Shown piece after piece: positions 32,541-40,486 of a stretch of 43,776 nt of DNA. The notes beneath the pieces were generated by a model. That model saw nothing but the letters and a program-made list of their open reading frames with translations. It was not told the origin of the DNA and did no database searches. This DNA is from a virus: positions 1 through 43,776 of the IMG/VR virus record IMGVR_UViG_3300029309_004266, one strand, 5' to 3'. The position numbers were made by a program, and so were the translations under genes. Position 1 is the first letter of the stretch; the number at the start of each line of letters is the position of its first letter.

Positions 32541-34505
32541 ATGACAATATCTAGAAATTTAGCAACATTCGCCCAAAAAGTTCCCAACGATGGAGAGGCA
32601 GTAGTTGGTTTTATTACGGTTACAGTCGCAAATGAAGGAAGTGGTAATAAATATTATTTTGATGGAACATCACAGCAAACGGTATCGTTAGCAAAAGGTG
32701 TTACCTATCGCTTTGATACTAGTGACTCTTCAATGAGCGGTCATCCTTTAAGGTTCAGCACAACATCAAACGGTACACATGGCGGTGGTTCTCAATTTAC
32801 CACAGGCATAACTACAAATGGGGATGCAGGTTCAGCAGGAAGTTATGTTGAGGTTCAATTAGAGCAAGATGCGCCAGATCATTTATATTCATACTGTCAA
32901 TATCATTCGGGGATGGGAGGATTAGTAAAAACCGCACCAATTGGCGATGCGAACTTTGCTAGTTTTGCAAACACATTTACTTTTCCAACTTCAGATGGAA
33001 GTGCAGATCAAGTTATTAAAACTGATGGGTCGGGAACATTAAGTTTTACAGATGTAAGTTCTGGCGGTGGAGGCGGTTCGTTGACTGCAACTGCATCAGG
33101 AACTTTGGCAAATGGTGACAAGATTATTGTCAATAGTAACGGCACTGTCAGTAAAGTTGGAGCAGTAACAACTTCTCAATCTGCTTCTATCGGCACAGCA
33201 GTTCAATGGAATGATGGTAATGCTAATAATGTGACCGCAGTTTTTGATCCTGATAATTCAAAAGTGATAGTTTGTTTTGTAGAAAGTAGCAAATCAAAAG
33301 TTGTTGTCGGTGAGGTAAGTGGAACATCAATTAGCTTTGGTTCTGAGGTTACTTTTTATGATGCAAACTCCTCACACGCAAGCATCGTGTATGATACAGC
33401 AAATAACAAAGTTGTTATAGCTTATGTGAATGATGATACATATGGTGCTGCAATTGTCGGAACGGTAAGCGGATCATCAGTGAGCTTTGGCAGTGAGGCG
33501 ATTTGGTTATCCAGTAGAGCAGATGATATTGAAGCTGTTTATGACTCAGCCGCAGGTGCAGTAGTTATTGTATTTACGGATTTTGACAATTCATATCACT
33601 GCAAGGCTATTGCTGCTACTGTAAGCGGAACAACCCTTACTTTTGGATCAGTCCTTACGATAAATGCAGCTAGTAGTACGTATAACCGAATTGGATATGA
33701 CTCAACGAATAGCAAAAGTGTTGTTGCATTTAGGCACTCTGGTGGTAAAGCGGCTGTAGTAAGCTGCAGTGGTACTACTCTTTCTGTAGGTTCGGTTGCT
33801 ACATTCAACAGTAACAACGGAAGTTATCCAATGGATGTTGTTCACGATTCCAATAGCGGTAAAACAGTTATTTTTTACCATGACCAACAAAACAGCTATT
33901 ATGGATATGGCATCGTGGGAACGGTTAGCGGTACAGGAATTACCTTTGGAACGGCTGTTCAATTAGATGATACAGCTTCTTATAGAATTGGTGCAGTATA
34001 TGACGATGACGCGCAAAAAATCCTTGTTGCTTATACAGATGGCAATGACTCCAAAAAAGGATATTATAGACTTGCTACAGTAAGTGGAACGTCAATCAGT
34101 TTTGGTTCTGAGGCAGCATTTCACTCAGATGGAGAAGTACAAACAGGATATTATACTGTGGCAACTGCTTTTGATAGTACAAATAATGTAGTTGTACTTG
34201 CATATAGAGGGCGTGATTCGTCAAATGCTCTAGATGGATATGCAAGAGTTATACAAAATGCCGCTTCGCTTTCTACAACAAACCTTACGGCAACCAATTT
34301 TATTGGTATTGCAGATGCCGCATATTCTGATGGTGCAACTGCTACCATTCAAATTGCAGGGTCAGTAGATGATGCACAATCAAGCCTTACTGCAGGTCAA
34401 CTTTATTACGTGCAGACTGATGGAACTCTCAGCACTTCAGCCGATAGTCCGTCTGTTATTGCAGGTACGGCTGTTTCTGCTACCAAAATTATTGTAAAGG
34501 GTTAG
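32541..34505 (+). CDS. virion protein: cupredoxin-like domain plus seven-repeat propeller
   Basis: 654 aa. Residues about 20-130 resemble a cupredoxin: SLAKGVTYRFDTSD, SMSGHPLRFS, and YSYCQYHSGMGGLV, giving the His...Cys-x2-His-x2-Met ligand set. A Gly-rich hinge near 175 follows. Residues about 205-560 hold seven repeats of about 50 aa, each with a YD or FD strand turn, a VV-A strand and a closing VSGTSISFGS-type sequence, the pattern of a seven-bladed beta-propeller. The C-terminus (GQLYYVQTDGTLSTS, GTAVSATKIIV) is a common fibre end domain. Probably a host-recognition appendage. Confidence 0.8.
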   Translation: MTISRNLATFAQKVPNDGEAVVGFITVTVANEGSGNKYYFDGTSQQTVSLAKGVTYRFDTSDSSMSGHPLRFSTTSNGTHGGGSQFTTGITTNGDAGSAGSYVEVQLEQDAPDHLYSYCQYHSGMGGLVKTAPIGDANFASFANTFTFPTSDGSADQVIKTDGSGTLSFTDVSSGGGGGSLTATASGTLANGDKIIVNSNGTVSKVGAVTTSQSASIGTAVQWNDGNANNVTAVFDPDNSKVIVCFVESSKSKVVVGEVSGTSISFGSEVTFYDANSSHASIVYDTANNKVVIAYVNDDTYGAAIVGTVSGSSVSFGSEAIWLSSRADDIEAVYDSAAGAVVIVFTDFDNSYHCKAIAATVSGTTLTFGSVLTINAASSTYNRIGYDSTNSKSVVAFRHSGGKAAVVSCSGTTLSVGSVATFNSNNGSYPMDVVHDSNSGKTVIFYHDQQNSYYGYGIVGTVSGTGITFGTAVQLDDTASYRIGAVYDDDAQKILVAYTDGNDSKKGYYRLATVSGTSISFGSEAAFHSDGEVQTGYYTVATAFDSTNNVVVLAYRGRDSSNALDGYARVIQNAASLSTTNLTATNFIGIADAAYSDGATATIQIAGSVDDAQSSLTAGQLYYVQTDGTLSTSADSPSVIAGTAVSATKIIVKG

Positions 34506-34507
34506 GT

Positions 34508-34768
34508 ATGAAAACGATAGTTAAAACGGCTGATAATGTATCAAGATTTATAGTGGAAGATGATGTAGTTATAAATTCAACATCAATTAATATCAGTGTC
34601 GGTAATCCTGTCAAATATACTGTATGGGATTTGAATAAAGATAATATTACAATTTATACAGATATTTCTGATGTTCCTGATGATTATAAAGGCGGTAAAT
34701 ATTGTTTTAATGGGTCTGCTTGGACGTCAAACCCATCGTGGTCTGCTCCAATAGAAGATGATGAATAA
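34508..34768 (+). CDS. small hypothetical protein in the fibre region
   Basis: 86 aa. Beta-rich with VNSTSINISVGNPVKYTVWD-like strands followed by an acidic end. It contains YKGGKYCFNGSAWTSNPSW. The ribosome site is AGGT directly before the ATG, and the gene is packed tightly between two large virion genes. Possibly a small fibre-associated protein. Not recognised. Confidence 0.55.
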   Translation: MKTIVKTADNVSRFIVEDDVVINSTSINISVGNPVKYTVWDLNKDNITIYTDISDVPDDYKGGKYCFNGSAWTSNPSWSAPIEDDE

Positions 34769-34778
34769 GGGGTAGCAA

Positions 34779-36665
34779 ATGCTTGGGTTTGCACCTCTCG
34801 CAAAAAATACATTAGCAGATGATGGCGTAGTTGAAAGCCAAGCACAAAGTCTAACAGCTAGTAATGTTGTTTCTGGAAACCCATCTGTCGCTTCTTCAGC
34901 CATAACTCAGAACCACGTCCTTGAAAAAACAACCATTAATAAAACAGTTACCGTTGTTCAAAGCTATGGCAATAAATATGCAATTGATGGCGTAACGACA
35001 CCTACGCTTACATTAGAACGCGGAAAGACCTATATATTTGATGTTTCCGATAGTTCTATGTCAGGTCATCCATTTCGTTTTAAAGATGGGTCAGGAAATA
35101 GTTATACCACAGGCGTTACGGCATCGGGAACAACTGGACAGAGTGGAGCTACAGTTACGATAGTTGTCGCTGCAAATGCTCCTGATGATCTAAGATATTA
35201 TTGTACTGTTCACGGCAATGGTATGGGCAACACTATTTCAGTTGTTGATAAAATTATAAATATTATTTCTGGTACTCCAAATATTGCGTCTACTTCCTTT
35301 TCTCAAGTTCATTCCCTTACAGCAACATCCGTTGTTTCTGGTACGCCAGTTGTTCAATCAAGCACAGCAAGTATTATTTATGTTCTTACCGCAAATTCAT
35401 TGGTAACAAGCGCATCTGTGGTTGCAAGCACATCTATTGTATCAGAACACGCATTAACCTGTTCAAATGTAGCCTGTGCGCCACCACAAGCCGCGTCTAC
35501 TGCTTTAACGCAAAAACATGACCTCACACCTCAAAGTGTTGTTTCTGGCTCTCTCAGTGCGCCTACAATCAATATGGGTGAGGATGAAACATTCACAACA
35601 CCGTCTGTTACTATAGGTGTTCCGTCTGTTCCAACATTAAATTTTACGCTTTCAACAAGTCTTACGGCAAATTCCATAACATCAGGAAATCCTGTTGTTG
35701 CGTCTATTGGAATGACAGAAGATGAAACTCTTGTCGCATCTTCTATTGTATCTGGAGCGTCAGAAGTTGGTTCACAGCCATTAATACAAGATCATTCCTT
35801 AACAGCCTCAAATATTTTATCAGGAGTGCCAGTAGCAAATAATGCTAATATGGCAGAATTTGAGACGCTCACTACAGCCGATTTAGATGCAGGTGAGCCT
35901 GAAGTTGGAAGCCCATCCCTTGTAGCACAACAATCTTTTTCACCTAATTCATTAGAAGCAGGTACAATAGATGTAAGTTCAGCTACATTCACACAAGAAC
36001 ATAATTTATCAAGTTCAAGCATAGAAGCTTCTGCACCTTCTGTCCCATCAATTTCAGCAACTATTATTATCCCGCTTACTGCAAATAGTATTTTAAGCGG
36101 TTCTCCAGTAATTGATAGTATTACAGCATCTATTACAAACGTGCTCGTTTCTTCCTCTGTGAATTCTGGAACACCGATTGTTCAAAATGTGAGCATGGCA
36201 GAAGATGAAACATTTGTATCTGATAATGTTGTATCAGGTTCAATAAGTATTGACTCAATTTCGTTTACCCAAAATCATAATCTTTCTGCGACCAGTGTAG
36301 TAACAGCAAATCCAGTTGTAGATCAAACAACAATGTCAGAAGCAGAAACGCTTGTTGCTGTAAGCGTAATTTCTGGAACACCTGTTACACCAAATAATAT
36401 ATTTCCTTCAATCCCAGAGGGTGAATTACCTCTTACTTCTGTAATAAGCGGAAATCCAGTTGCGCAATCACCTGCTGCAATAATTAGGATTGGTCTTACT
36501 GCCCAGAATACAGAAAGCGGAACACCAGATATTCCAATACTTGTTTATGATATTGGATTGGCAGGGCGAGTAAATGCAGAAACGGCTGTTCCAAATTCTG
36601 TTGAGGCAGATGATAGTATAAATGGTGTAGACATTGATAATGACGGTATTAATTCCGTCAGTTAG
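34779..36665 (+). CDS. repetitive virion protein with a cupredoxin-like insert
   Basis: 628 aa, starting MLGFAPLAKNTLADDG. From residue about 20 it is built of many repeats of 18-20 aa with the core L-x-A-x-S/N-V/I-x-S-G-x-P-x-V, alternating with MAEDET or FTQNHN openings. A cupredoxin-like domain interrupts them at about 60-150: LERGKTYIFDVSD, SMSGHPFRFKDG, and YYCTVHGNGMG (Cys-x2-His-x3-Met). The repeats may form a beta-solenoid or an extended fibre. It is acidic, without Cys outside the insert except in SNVACAPPQ. Function is inferred from position among the fibre genes. Confidence 0.7.
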   Translation: MLGFAPLAKNTLADDGVVESQAQSLTASNVVSGNPSVASSAITQNHVLEKTTINKTVTVVQSYGNKYAIDGVTTPTLTLERGKTYIFDVSDSSMSGHPFRFKDGSGNSYTTGVTASGTTGQSGATVTIVVAANAPDDLRYYCTVHGNGMGNTISVVDKIINIISGTPNIASTSFSQVHSLTATSVVSGTPVVQSSTASIIYVLTANSLVTSASVVASTSIVSEHALTCSNVACAPPQAASTALTQKHDLTPQSVVSGSLSAPTINMGEDETFTTPSVTIGVPSVPTLNFTLSTSLTANSITSGNPVVASIGMTEDETLVASSIVSGASEVGSQPLIQDHSLTASNILSGVPVANNANMAEFETLTTADLDAGEPEVGSPSLVAQQSFSPNSLEAGTIDVSSATFTQEHNLSSSSIEASAPSVPSISATIIIPLTANSILSGSPVIDSITASITNVLVSSSVNSGTPIVQNVSMAEDETFVSDNVVSGSISIDSISFTQNHNLSATSVVTANPVVDQTTMSEAETLVAVSVISGTPVTPNNIFPSIPEGELPLTSVISGNPVAQSPAAIIRIGLTAQNTESGTPDIPILVYDIGLAGRVNAETAVPNSVEADDSINGVDIDNDGINSVS

Positions 36666-36673
36666 GAGTAAAA

Positions 36674-36997
36674 ATGGCATTTACAATTAAAAAAGGTGAT
36701 ACCGCACCCTTTCTTACGGCAACATTGAAAGATGCTAATGGAACGGCTGTTGATCTTACAGGCGCAACGGTTGTTTTTAATATGGCTGATTTGGATGATA
36801 ATTTAGTAGTAACAAATGGATCATGTACAATAGTAGACGAAGACACAGGCAGAATTAGATATAATTGGGTAACGACGGATACAGCTAATGACGGTGTATT
36901 TAGAGGAGAATTTACAGTTACTTTTGCATCTGGTGTAATAGAGACTTTCCCAAATTCAACCTACTTTAGAATAAAAATATTAGATGATTTGGGATAA
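36674..36997 (+). CDS. BppU-like Ig-fold baseplate/fibre protein
   Basis: 107 aa with a GGAG ribosome site. IKKGDTAPFLTATLKDANGT, VDLTGATVVFNMADL and GRIRYNWVTTDTANDGVFRG match the N-terminal Ig-like domain of BppU-type baseplate proteins. It normally serves as a connector domain in longer proteins and stands alone here. It closes the structural block. Confidence 0.7.
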   Translation: MAFTIKKGDTAPFLTATLKDANGTAVDLTGATVVFNMADLDDNLVVTNGSCTIVDEDTGRIRYNWVTTDTANDGVFRGEFTVTFASGVIETFPNSTYFRIKILDDLG

Positions 36998-36998
36998 T

Positions 36999-37211
36999 AT
37001 GAAATTATTTGATCAATATATGGGGTATGTAATTGCTATTTCTACAGCCATGCTTGCAGGTGTATGGTGGTTAATGAATAATATTCTAACCAACAAATCA
37101 GAAATAAAATTACTTAAACATCAAAACGATATAACTAACAAACTTTTGGATGAAATGCGTAATGATCAAAAAGAAATGAGGCGCGACATTCAAAGATTGC
37201 TTTCAAAGTAG
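36999..37211 (+). CDS. membrane protein with coiled coil (holin-region)
   Basis: 70 aa from ATG 36999, preceded by GGGATA; an ATG at 36984 has no ribosome site. One transmembrane helix at about 9-26 (GYVIAISTAMLAGVWWLMNN) is followed by a coiled coil with charged heptads (DEMRNDQKEMRRDIQRLL). The layout recalls XhlA-type holin accessories and small phage membrane anchors. A role in lysis is suggested by its position before the holin and endolysin genes. Confidence 0.6.
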   Translation: MKLFDQYMGYVIAISTAMLAGVWWLMNNILTNKSEIKLLKHQNDITNKLLDEMRNDQKEMRRDIQRLLSK

Positions 37212-37219
37212 GTATCTAG

Positions 37220-37699
37220 ATGATTGATCCTATTTCATGTGTTGGTCTTGCAACAGGAGCATTTAAGGCAATCAAGGCGACTGTTTCGGCAGGCCGTGAT
37301 CTCGCGGATTGTGCAGGTCAACTTAATGAGTGGGGAAAAGCATTTAGCGATTTCCAAAATTGTGAACAAAGAGAACTCAATCCTCCGTTTTGGAAAAAAA
37401 CATTTAAAGGTTCAGATGAAGAAAATGCACTGGAAATCTTTGCACAGAAAAAACGCCTTGAGGCCATGCGCTTAGAAATGAAAGAGTTAATCACGTGGCA
37501 TTACGGAAAAAGTGGCTACGAAGAATTACTGCAAATAGAGGCACAAATGAGAAAAAGACGCAGAGACGAAGTTTATAGAAAACAACAACAAATTGATAAT
37601 GTAATAAACTTTGCGATTGGAGCAGCTATCTTTGCTGTTGGTTTAGGGGTAATATTTTTTATCTTTTATCTTTGGGGAAGTCGACAAGGACGTTGGTAA
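37220..37699 (+). CDS. conserved marine-phage membrane protein
   Basis: 159 aa. The N-terminus MIDPISCVGLATGAFKAIKA and SAGRDLADCAGQLNEWGKA are a pattern found in cyanophage and pelagiphage proteins. A basic helical region (AQMRKRRRDEVYRKQQQ) leads to a C-terminal transmembrane helix at about 130-152 (FAIGAAIFAVGLGVIFFIF) and a short basic tail. It probably sits in the inner membrane by a C-terminal anchor. No activity is known. Confidence 0.7.
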   Translation: MIDPISCVGLATGAFKAIKATVSAGRDLADCAGQLNEWGKAFSDFQNCEQRELNPPFWKKTFKGSDEENALEIFAQKKRLEAMRLEMKELITWHYGKSGYEELLQIEAQMRKRRRDEVYRKQQQIDNVINFAIGAAIFAVGLGVIFFIFYLWGSRQGRW

Positions 37700-37861
37700 A
37701 TGTGGGTATTACTCTGGTTGCAGGTCATTAGTGGTACGTTCGACCATTACCACGTTGGTAGTTATTCTACTGAGGAAGCTTGTAAGGATGATTTATCAAA
37801 AGCAAAAGTGCTTGTAACAAATCAAAACTCTAAGGTAGTCTGCATCAAAATAGAACGGTGA
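37700..37861 (+). CDS. 53-aa small exported or membrane-tethered protein
   Basis: The ATG follows the previous stop without a gap. The product starts with a short hydrophobic stretch (MWVLLWLQVISG), then DHYHVGSYSTEEACKDDL and ends near VVCIKIER, with two Cys about 20 residues apart that could pair after export. The 78-aa protein at 40179-40412 has a similar plan. A start overlap (GTGA) leads to the next small gene. Confidence 0.6.
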   Translation: MWVLLWLQVISGTFDHYHVGSYSTEEACKDDLSKAKVLVTNQNSKVVCIKIER

Positions 37862-37971
37862 TTATTAAAGAATGGCGAAGAAAATATATTGTATATGACA
37901 AAAATGGTAAAGTCGTTATAATTACGCAAGATAAAAAAATTGCAATAGCTTTTGCAAGGTTACAAAAATGA
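37858..37971 (+). CDS. 37-aa basic small protein
   Basis: A GTG at 37858 overlaps the previous TGA (GTGA), and its own TGA overlaps the next ATG (ATGA), so it fits the operon exactly. The sequence is basic and beta-like (WRRKYIVYDKNGKVVIITQ) and ends in AIAFARLQK. Too short to assign. The perfect start and stop overlaps on both sides are the main support. Confidence 0.5.
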   Translation: MIIKEWRRKYIVYDKNGKVVIITQDKKIAIAFARLQK

Positions 37972-38321
37972 CAGAATTTGATAAAGCAGATACAAATGGT
38001 GATGGTGTTATTCAACGCAAAGAATGGAACGCACTTGCCTTGGAAGATCGTAGATTAGAAATAGCAGACCGCGATTTAAAAAGAAATGCTGAAAGACGTT
38101 TTACTGGTTTTGCTTTAGCAGGGATGTTGATTTATCCATTTATAATTTTATTAGCATCTGTTCTTGGATTTGATAAAGCTGCAAGTCTTATAACGGATAT
38201 TGCATCAGTGTATGTTATTGCCGCGAGTGGAGTCGTTGCTGCATTTATGGGCTTTAATGCTTATAGTGCGAAATCAGAACCCAAAAAATCTAGCGTTACA
38301 ATGGAGAATAAGAATGATTGA
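37968..38321 (+). CDS. EF-hand membrane protein (holin-like)
   Basis: 117 aa. Residues 4-19 form a single EF-hand loop, FDKADTNGDGVIQRKEW, with Asp, Asn, Asp and Glu in calcium-binding positions. A charged helix (RRLEIADRDLKRNAERR) leads to two transmembrane helices at about 46-66 (GFALAGMLIYPFIILLASVL) and 75-97. The layout suggests a calcium-responsive or metal-sensing membrane protein. It overlaps the holin gene by 8 nt. It may be a holin or regulator of lysis. This is inference. Confidence 0.65.
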   Translation: MTEFDKADTNGDGVIQRKEWNALALEDRRLEIADRDLKRNAERRFTGFALAGMLIYPFIILLASVLGFDKAASLITDIASVYVIAASGVVAAFMGFNAYSAKSEPKKSSVTMENKND

Positions 38322-38700
38322 TCTACTCGGCAAGCTTGTTGATCCAGTTAGCAATATACTTGATAAGGTTATTGAGGACAAAGATCAAAAAGCGAAACTA
38401 GCGCATGAAATCGCAACAATGGCAGAGAAAAACCATCAAGCGATTGTTATGCAGCAATTAAAAATTCTTCAAGCCGATGCTCAAGGCAACTGGTTTCAGT
38501 CGTCTTGGAGACCGCTTATTGGATGGATCGCAGGTATATCGCTTGGTATAAATTATATGGTTGCCCCAATTGCTTTGGGTTTTGGTTTTGAAGTTCCACA
38601 GGCTGATATGTCAGTGATGATGCCTCTTCTTCTTGGTATGCTTGGAATTGGTGGTATGCGGTCATTTGATAAATTGAAAAAAACGGATAGTAAAAAATGA
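38314..38700 (+). CDS. holin of the GTA 3TM type
   Basis: 128 aa from ATG 38314 (GGAG ribosome site); longer readings to 38200 are rejected. VDPVSNILDKVIEDKDQKAK and QADAQGNWFQSSWRPLIGWI are the signature of the GTA_holin_3TM family, followed by hydrophobic segments at about 66-85 and 95-117. It would permeabilise the inner membrane to release or activate the endolysin at 39348. ATGA coupling joins it to the next gene. Confidence 0.82.
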   Translation: MIDLLGKLVDPVSNILDKVIEDKDQKAKLAHEIATMAEKNHQAIVMQQLKILQADAQGNWFQSSWRPLIGWIAGISLGINYMVAPIALGFGFEVPQADMSVMMPLLLGMLGIGGMRSFDKLKKTDSKK

Positions 38701-38954
38701 AAGTTAATGTTGGATTAGCGTTTGCGATGGTTGTTCAGTTAGTTGCATTGGTTTGGTATATATCAGGGCTTGTGCATGACTTAGAACATTTGCAAGGAAC
38801 GGTATCAGCACAACAAGATTTTCTTGAATTAATAGATCAAGATGTAAATGATCTTTGGCATTTCTGCACCTTCACAGAAAATAAATGGGCAGAATCATAC
38901 ACTGATGATATGGTTTACCAAAGAGTTTGTGGAACAAAAGAGTTCAAAAACTGA
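38697..38954 (+). CDS. small single-pass membrane protein of the lysis region
   Basis: 85 aa. One N-terminal transmembrane helix at about 4-24 (VGLAFAMVVQLVALVWYISG), then an acidic, probably helical periplasmic part (EHLQGTVSAQQDFLELIDQD) and two Cys. The type-II signal-anchor form resembles an inner-membrane spanin subunit, but no partner lipoprotein was recognised. It is coupled on both sides (ATGA, TGATG). Confidence 0.6.
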   Translation: MKVNVGLAFAMVVQLVALVWYISGLVHDLEHLQGTVSAQQDFLELIDQDVNDLWHFCTFTENKWAESYTDDMVYQRVCGTKEFKN

Positions 38955-39364
38955 TGTATACTTATAAAATAAAAGAAATCGTAAGAGTTGTAGATGGTGA
39001 TACCGTTGATGTCACAATTGATTTAGGTTTTGATCTTACAAAATTAGAGCGTGTTCGATTGGCAGGTATTGATACGCCAGAGAGCAGAACAAAAGATTTA
39101 GCAGAAAAACACATGGGCTATGAAGCAAAAGCATATCTTACGGAACTTTTATATGCAGCCGATGATCTGATAGTCAAAACAGAAAAAGATGGAAAATTTG
39201 GCAGAATGTTAGGTGAATTTTTTAGTAATAAATTTGCTGTTTCATATTCAATAAATCAACAACTTATTGATGAAGGTTATGCTTGGAAATATGAAGGTGG
39301 GTCTAAGAAAAAAGATTTACAAGAACTCATAGATCGAAGGAAAAAATATGTCAAAATCTCTTAA
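38954..39364 (+). CDS. staphylococcal nuclease-like (SNase) protein
   Basis: 136 aa from ATG 38954 (TGATG overlap). The OB-type nuclease core is complete: VVDGDTVDVTIDLGF with the metal-binding Asp, VRLAGIDTPES with the catalytic Arg, Asp and Glu, and GKFGRMLGEF with the second Arg. No signal peptide is apparent, so if active it is cytoplasmic and calcium-dependent. Its place between holin and endolysin is curious. It may degrade host nucleic acid or act at lysis. Confidence 0.85.
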   Translation: MYTYKIKEIVRVVDGDTVDVTIDLGFDLTKLERVRLAGIDTPESRTKDLAEKHMGYEAKAYLTELLYAADDLIVKTEKDGKFGRMLGEFFSNKFAVSYSINQQLIDEGYAWKYEGGSKKKDLQELIDRRKKYVKIS

Positions 39365-39956
39365 AAAGTTACAAGAAAAAATAGGCACAAATGCAGATGG
39401 TTCTTTTGGTCCGAATACCGCAAGAGCAATTTGCAATCATTATGTACTAAATGCAGAACGTGGAGCGCATTTTTTAGGACAACTAGTTCATGAATCAGGA
39501 ACCTTCAAATATACTGAAGAAAATTTAAATTATTCAACAGAATCCATCTTAAAAGTTTTCGGTAAGTATTTTAAAACTCAAAGTGATGCAGAACAGTGTG
39601 CCAGAAACCCTCAGGCGCTCGCTGATAAGGTTTATGGTGGTCGGATGGGTAATGACGGTCAAGGTTATCTGTGGCGCGGTAGAGGCTTTCTGCAGGTGAC
39701 CGGAAAAAATAACTATGATCAATTTTGTGCAGATATGAATTTACCAGAGATTATGTCAGACCCAGACTTAGTATCAAGTGACTATCCAATGGAAAGCGCA
39801 ATATGGTTTTTTAAAAGAAACAAGCTTTGGTCGATTTGTGATGAAGGCGTCAAAGATGATACAATCAAGCGCCTAACCAAACGTATAAATGGTGGTTACA
39901 ATGGATTAAAACACAGAAAAGAAGAAACCTACAAAATTTATGAATGGTTAAAATGA
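39348..39956 (+). CDS. endolysin, glycoside hydrolase family 19 (chitinase-like)
   Basis: 202 aa. FLGQLVHESGTFKYTEENLN carries the catalytic Glu, and the second conserved block is GRMGNDGQGYLWRGRGFLQV followed by NYDQF. The fold is that of GH19 muramidases used by many phages against Gram-negative peptidoglycan. The N-terminus (KLQEKIGTNADGSFGPNTAR) resembles a short repeat for substrate contact. No signal peptide is seen, so release depends on the holin. It overlaps the SNase gene by 17 nt. Confidence 0.9.
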   Translation: MSKSLKKLQEKIGTNADGSFGPNTARAICNHYVLNAERGAHFLGQLVHESGTFKYTEENLNYSTESILKVFGKYFKTQSDAEQCARNPQALADKVYGGRMGNDGQGYLWRGRGFLQVTGKNNYDQFCADMNLPEIMSDPDLVSSDYPMESAIWFFKRNKLWSICDEGVKDDTIKRLTKRINGGYNGLKHRKEETYKIYEWLK

Positions 39957-40228
39957 AAACCTCCATTGCATATTCTGGCAAACTATCACAAAGACAATTG
40001 GTACGATTGGGTGGTTTAATTGCATTTATTTGTGGTCGTCGTCCATATGATACAATTTTAAATGATCTTACAGAAAATGGTTTTGTTTCTGATTTTGATA
40101 ATAACCTAGAGCTTACAGACCTAGGAAGGCGTGAGTTAACTAGGTTGGTATCAATGGCAGGATTAAAGCCAGAACAATTTACTGATAAGGCCTATCAGGA
40201 CGAACCTTCGGCTTCACCAGTTCATTAG
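39953..40228 (+). CDS. hypothetical protein after the endolysin
   Basis: 91 aa from ATG 39953 (ATGA with the endolysin stop). It contains SGKLSQRQLVRLGGLIAFIC, CGRRPYDTILNDLTENGFV and LTDLGRRELTRLV, which look like a small helical, winged-helix-like protein. Not recognised. It ends the late operon and its last 50 nt overlap the opposite-strand gene 40179-40412 tail to tail. Confidence 0.6.
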   Translation: MKTSIAYSGKLSQRQLVRLGGLIAFICGRRPYDTILNDLTENGFVSDFDNNLELTDLGRRELTRLVSMAGLKPEQFTDKAYQDEPSASPVH

Positions 40229-40412
40229 AAGCAACATCCGATCCTTTGCAATAAACTTGAACATCTTTGTGTGATGCAAACGGTACAAAGGTATCTCTTA
40301 TTCTAGCTTTGTTATGTGAGCACGTATCATAACTTGGGAAAACCAAATTGTATTTTGTTTCCTCGCCTTCAATAAAAAAACTTAATACCATGATTGTATA
40401 ATATTTAAGCAT
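40179..40412 (-). CDS. small exported-looking protein with paired Cys
   Basis: 77 aa from ATG 40412 (an ATG at 40424 adds four residues). The first 16 residues are hydrophobic (MLKYYTIMVLSFFIEG), followed by NLVFPSYDTCSHNK and VQVYCKGSDVASN, giving two Cys that could pair outside the cytoplasm. It lies beyond the terminator of the DUF932 gene. TTGACA occurs on the minus strand at 40442-40447 but no good -10 follows. Related in plan to the 53-aa protein at 37700. Confidence 0.55.
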   Translation of the reverse strand: MLKYYTIMVLSFFIEGEETKYNLVFPSYDTCSHNKARIRDTFVPFASHKDVQVYCKGSDVASNELVKPKVRPDRPYQ

Positions 40413-40461
40413 TTTGTTATCCATTCGCTTTTTTCAAGCTTTGTCAATTCGCTTGAAAGTT

Positions 40462-40486
40462 GAAAAATAAGGGGGCGTTTGCCCCC
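40462..40486 (-). terminator. rho-independent terminator of the DUF932 gene
   Basis: On the minus strand GGGGGC, AAAC loop, GCCCCC (complement of 40471-40486), then TTATTTTTC. It starts seven nt after the DUF932 stop at 40493. A very similar hairpin with the same stem ends the gene at 42669. Confidence 0.85.

Noticed and set aside
40432-40458. TTTCAAGC/GCTTGAAA inverted repeat between the small minus gene and the terminator
   Set aside because: It has an 8-bp stem with an 11-nt loop and no T-run on the correct side. It may be chance in an AT-rich spacer.
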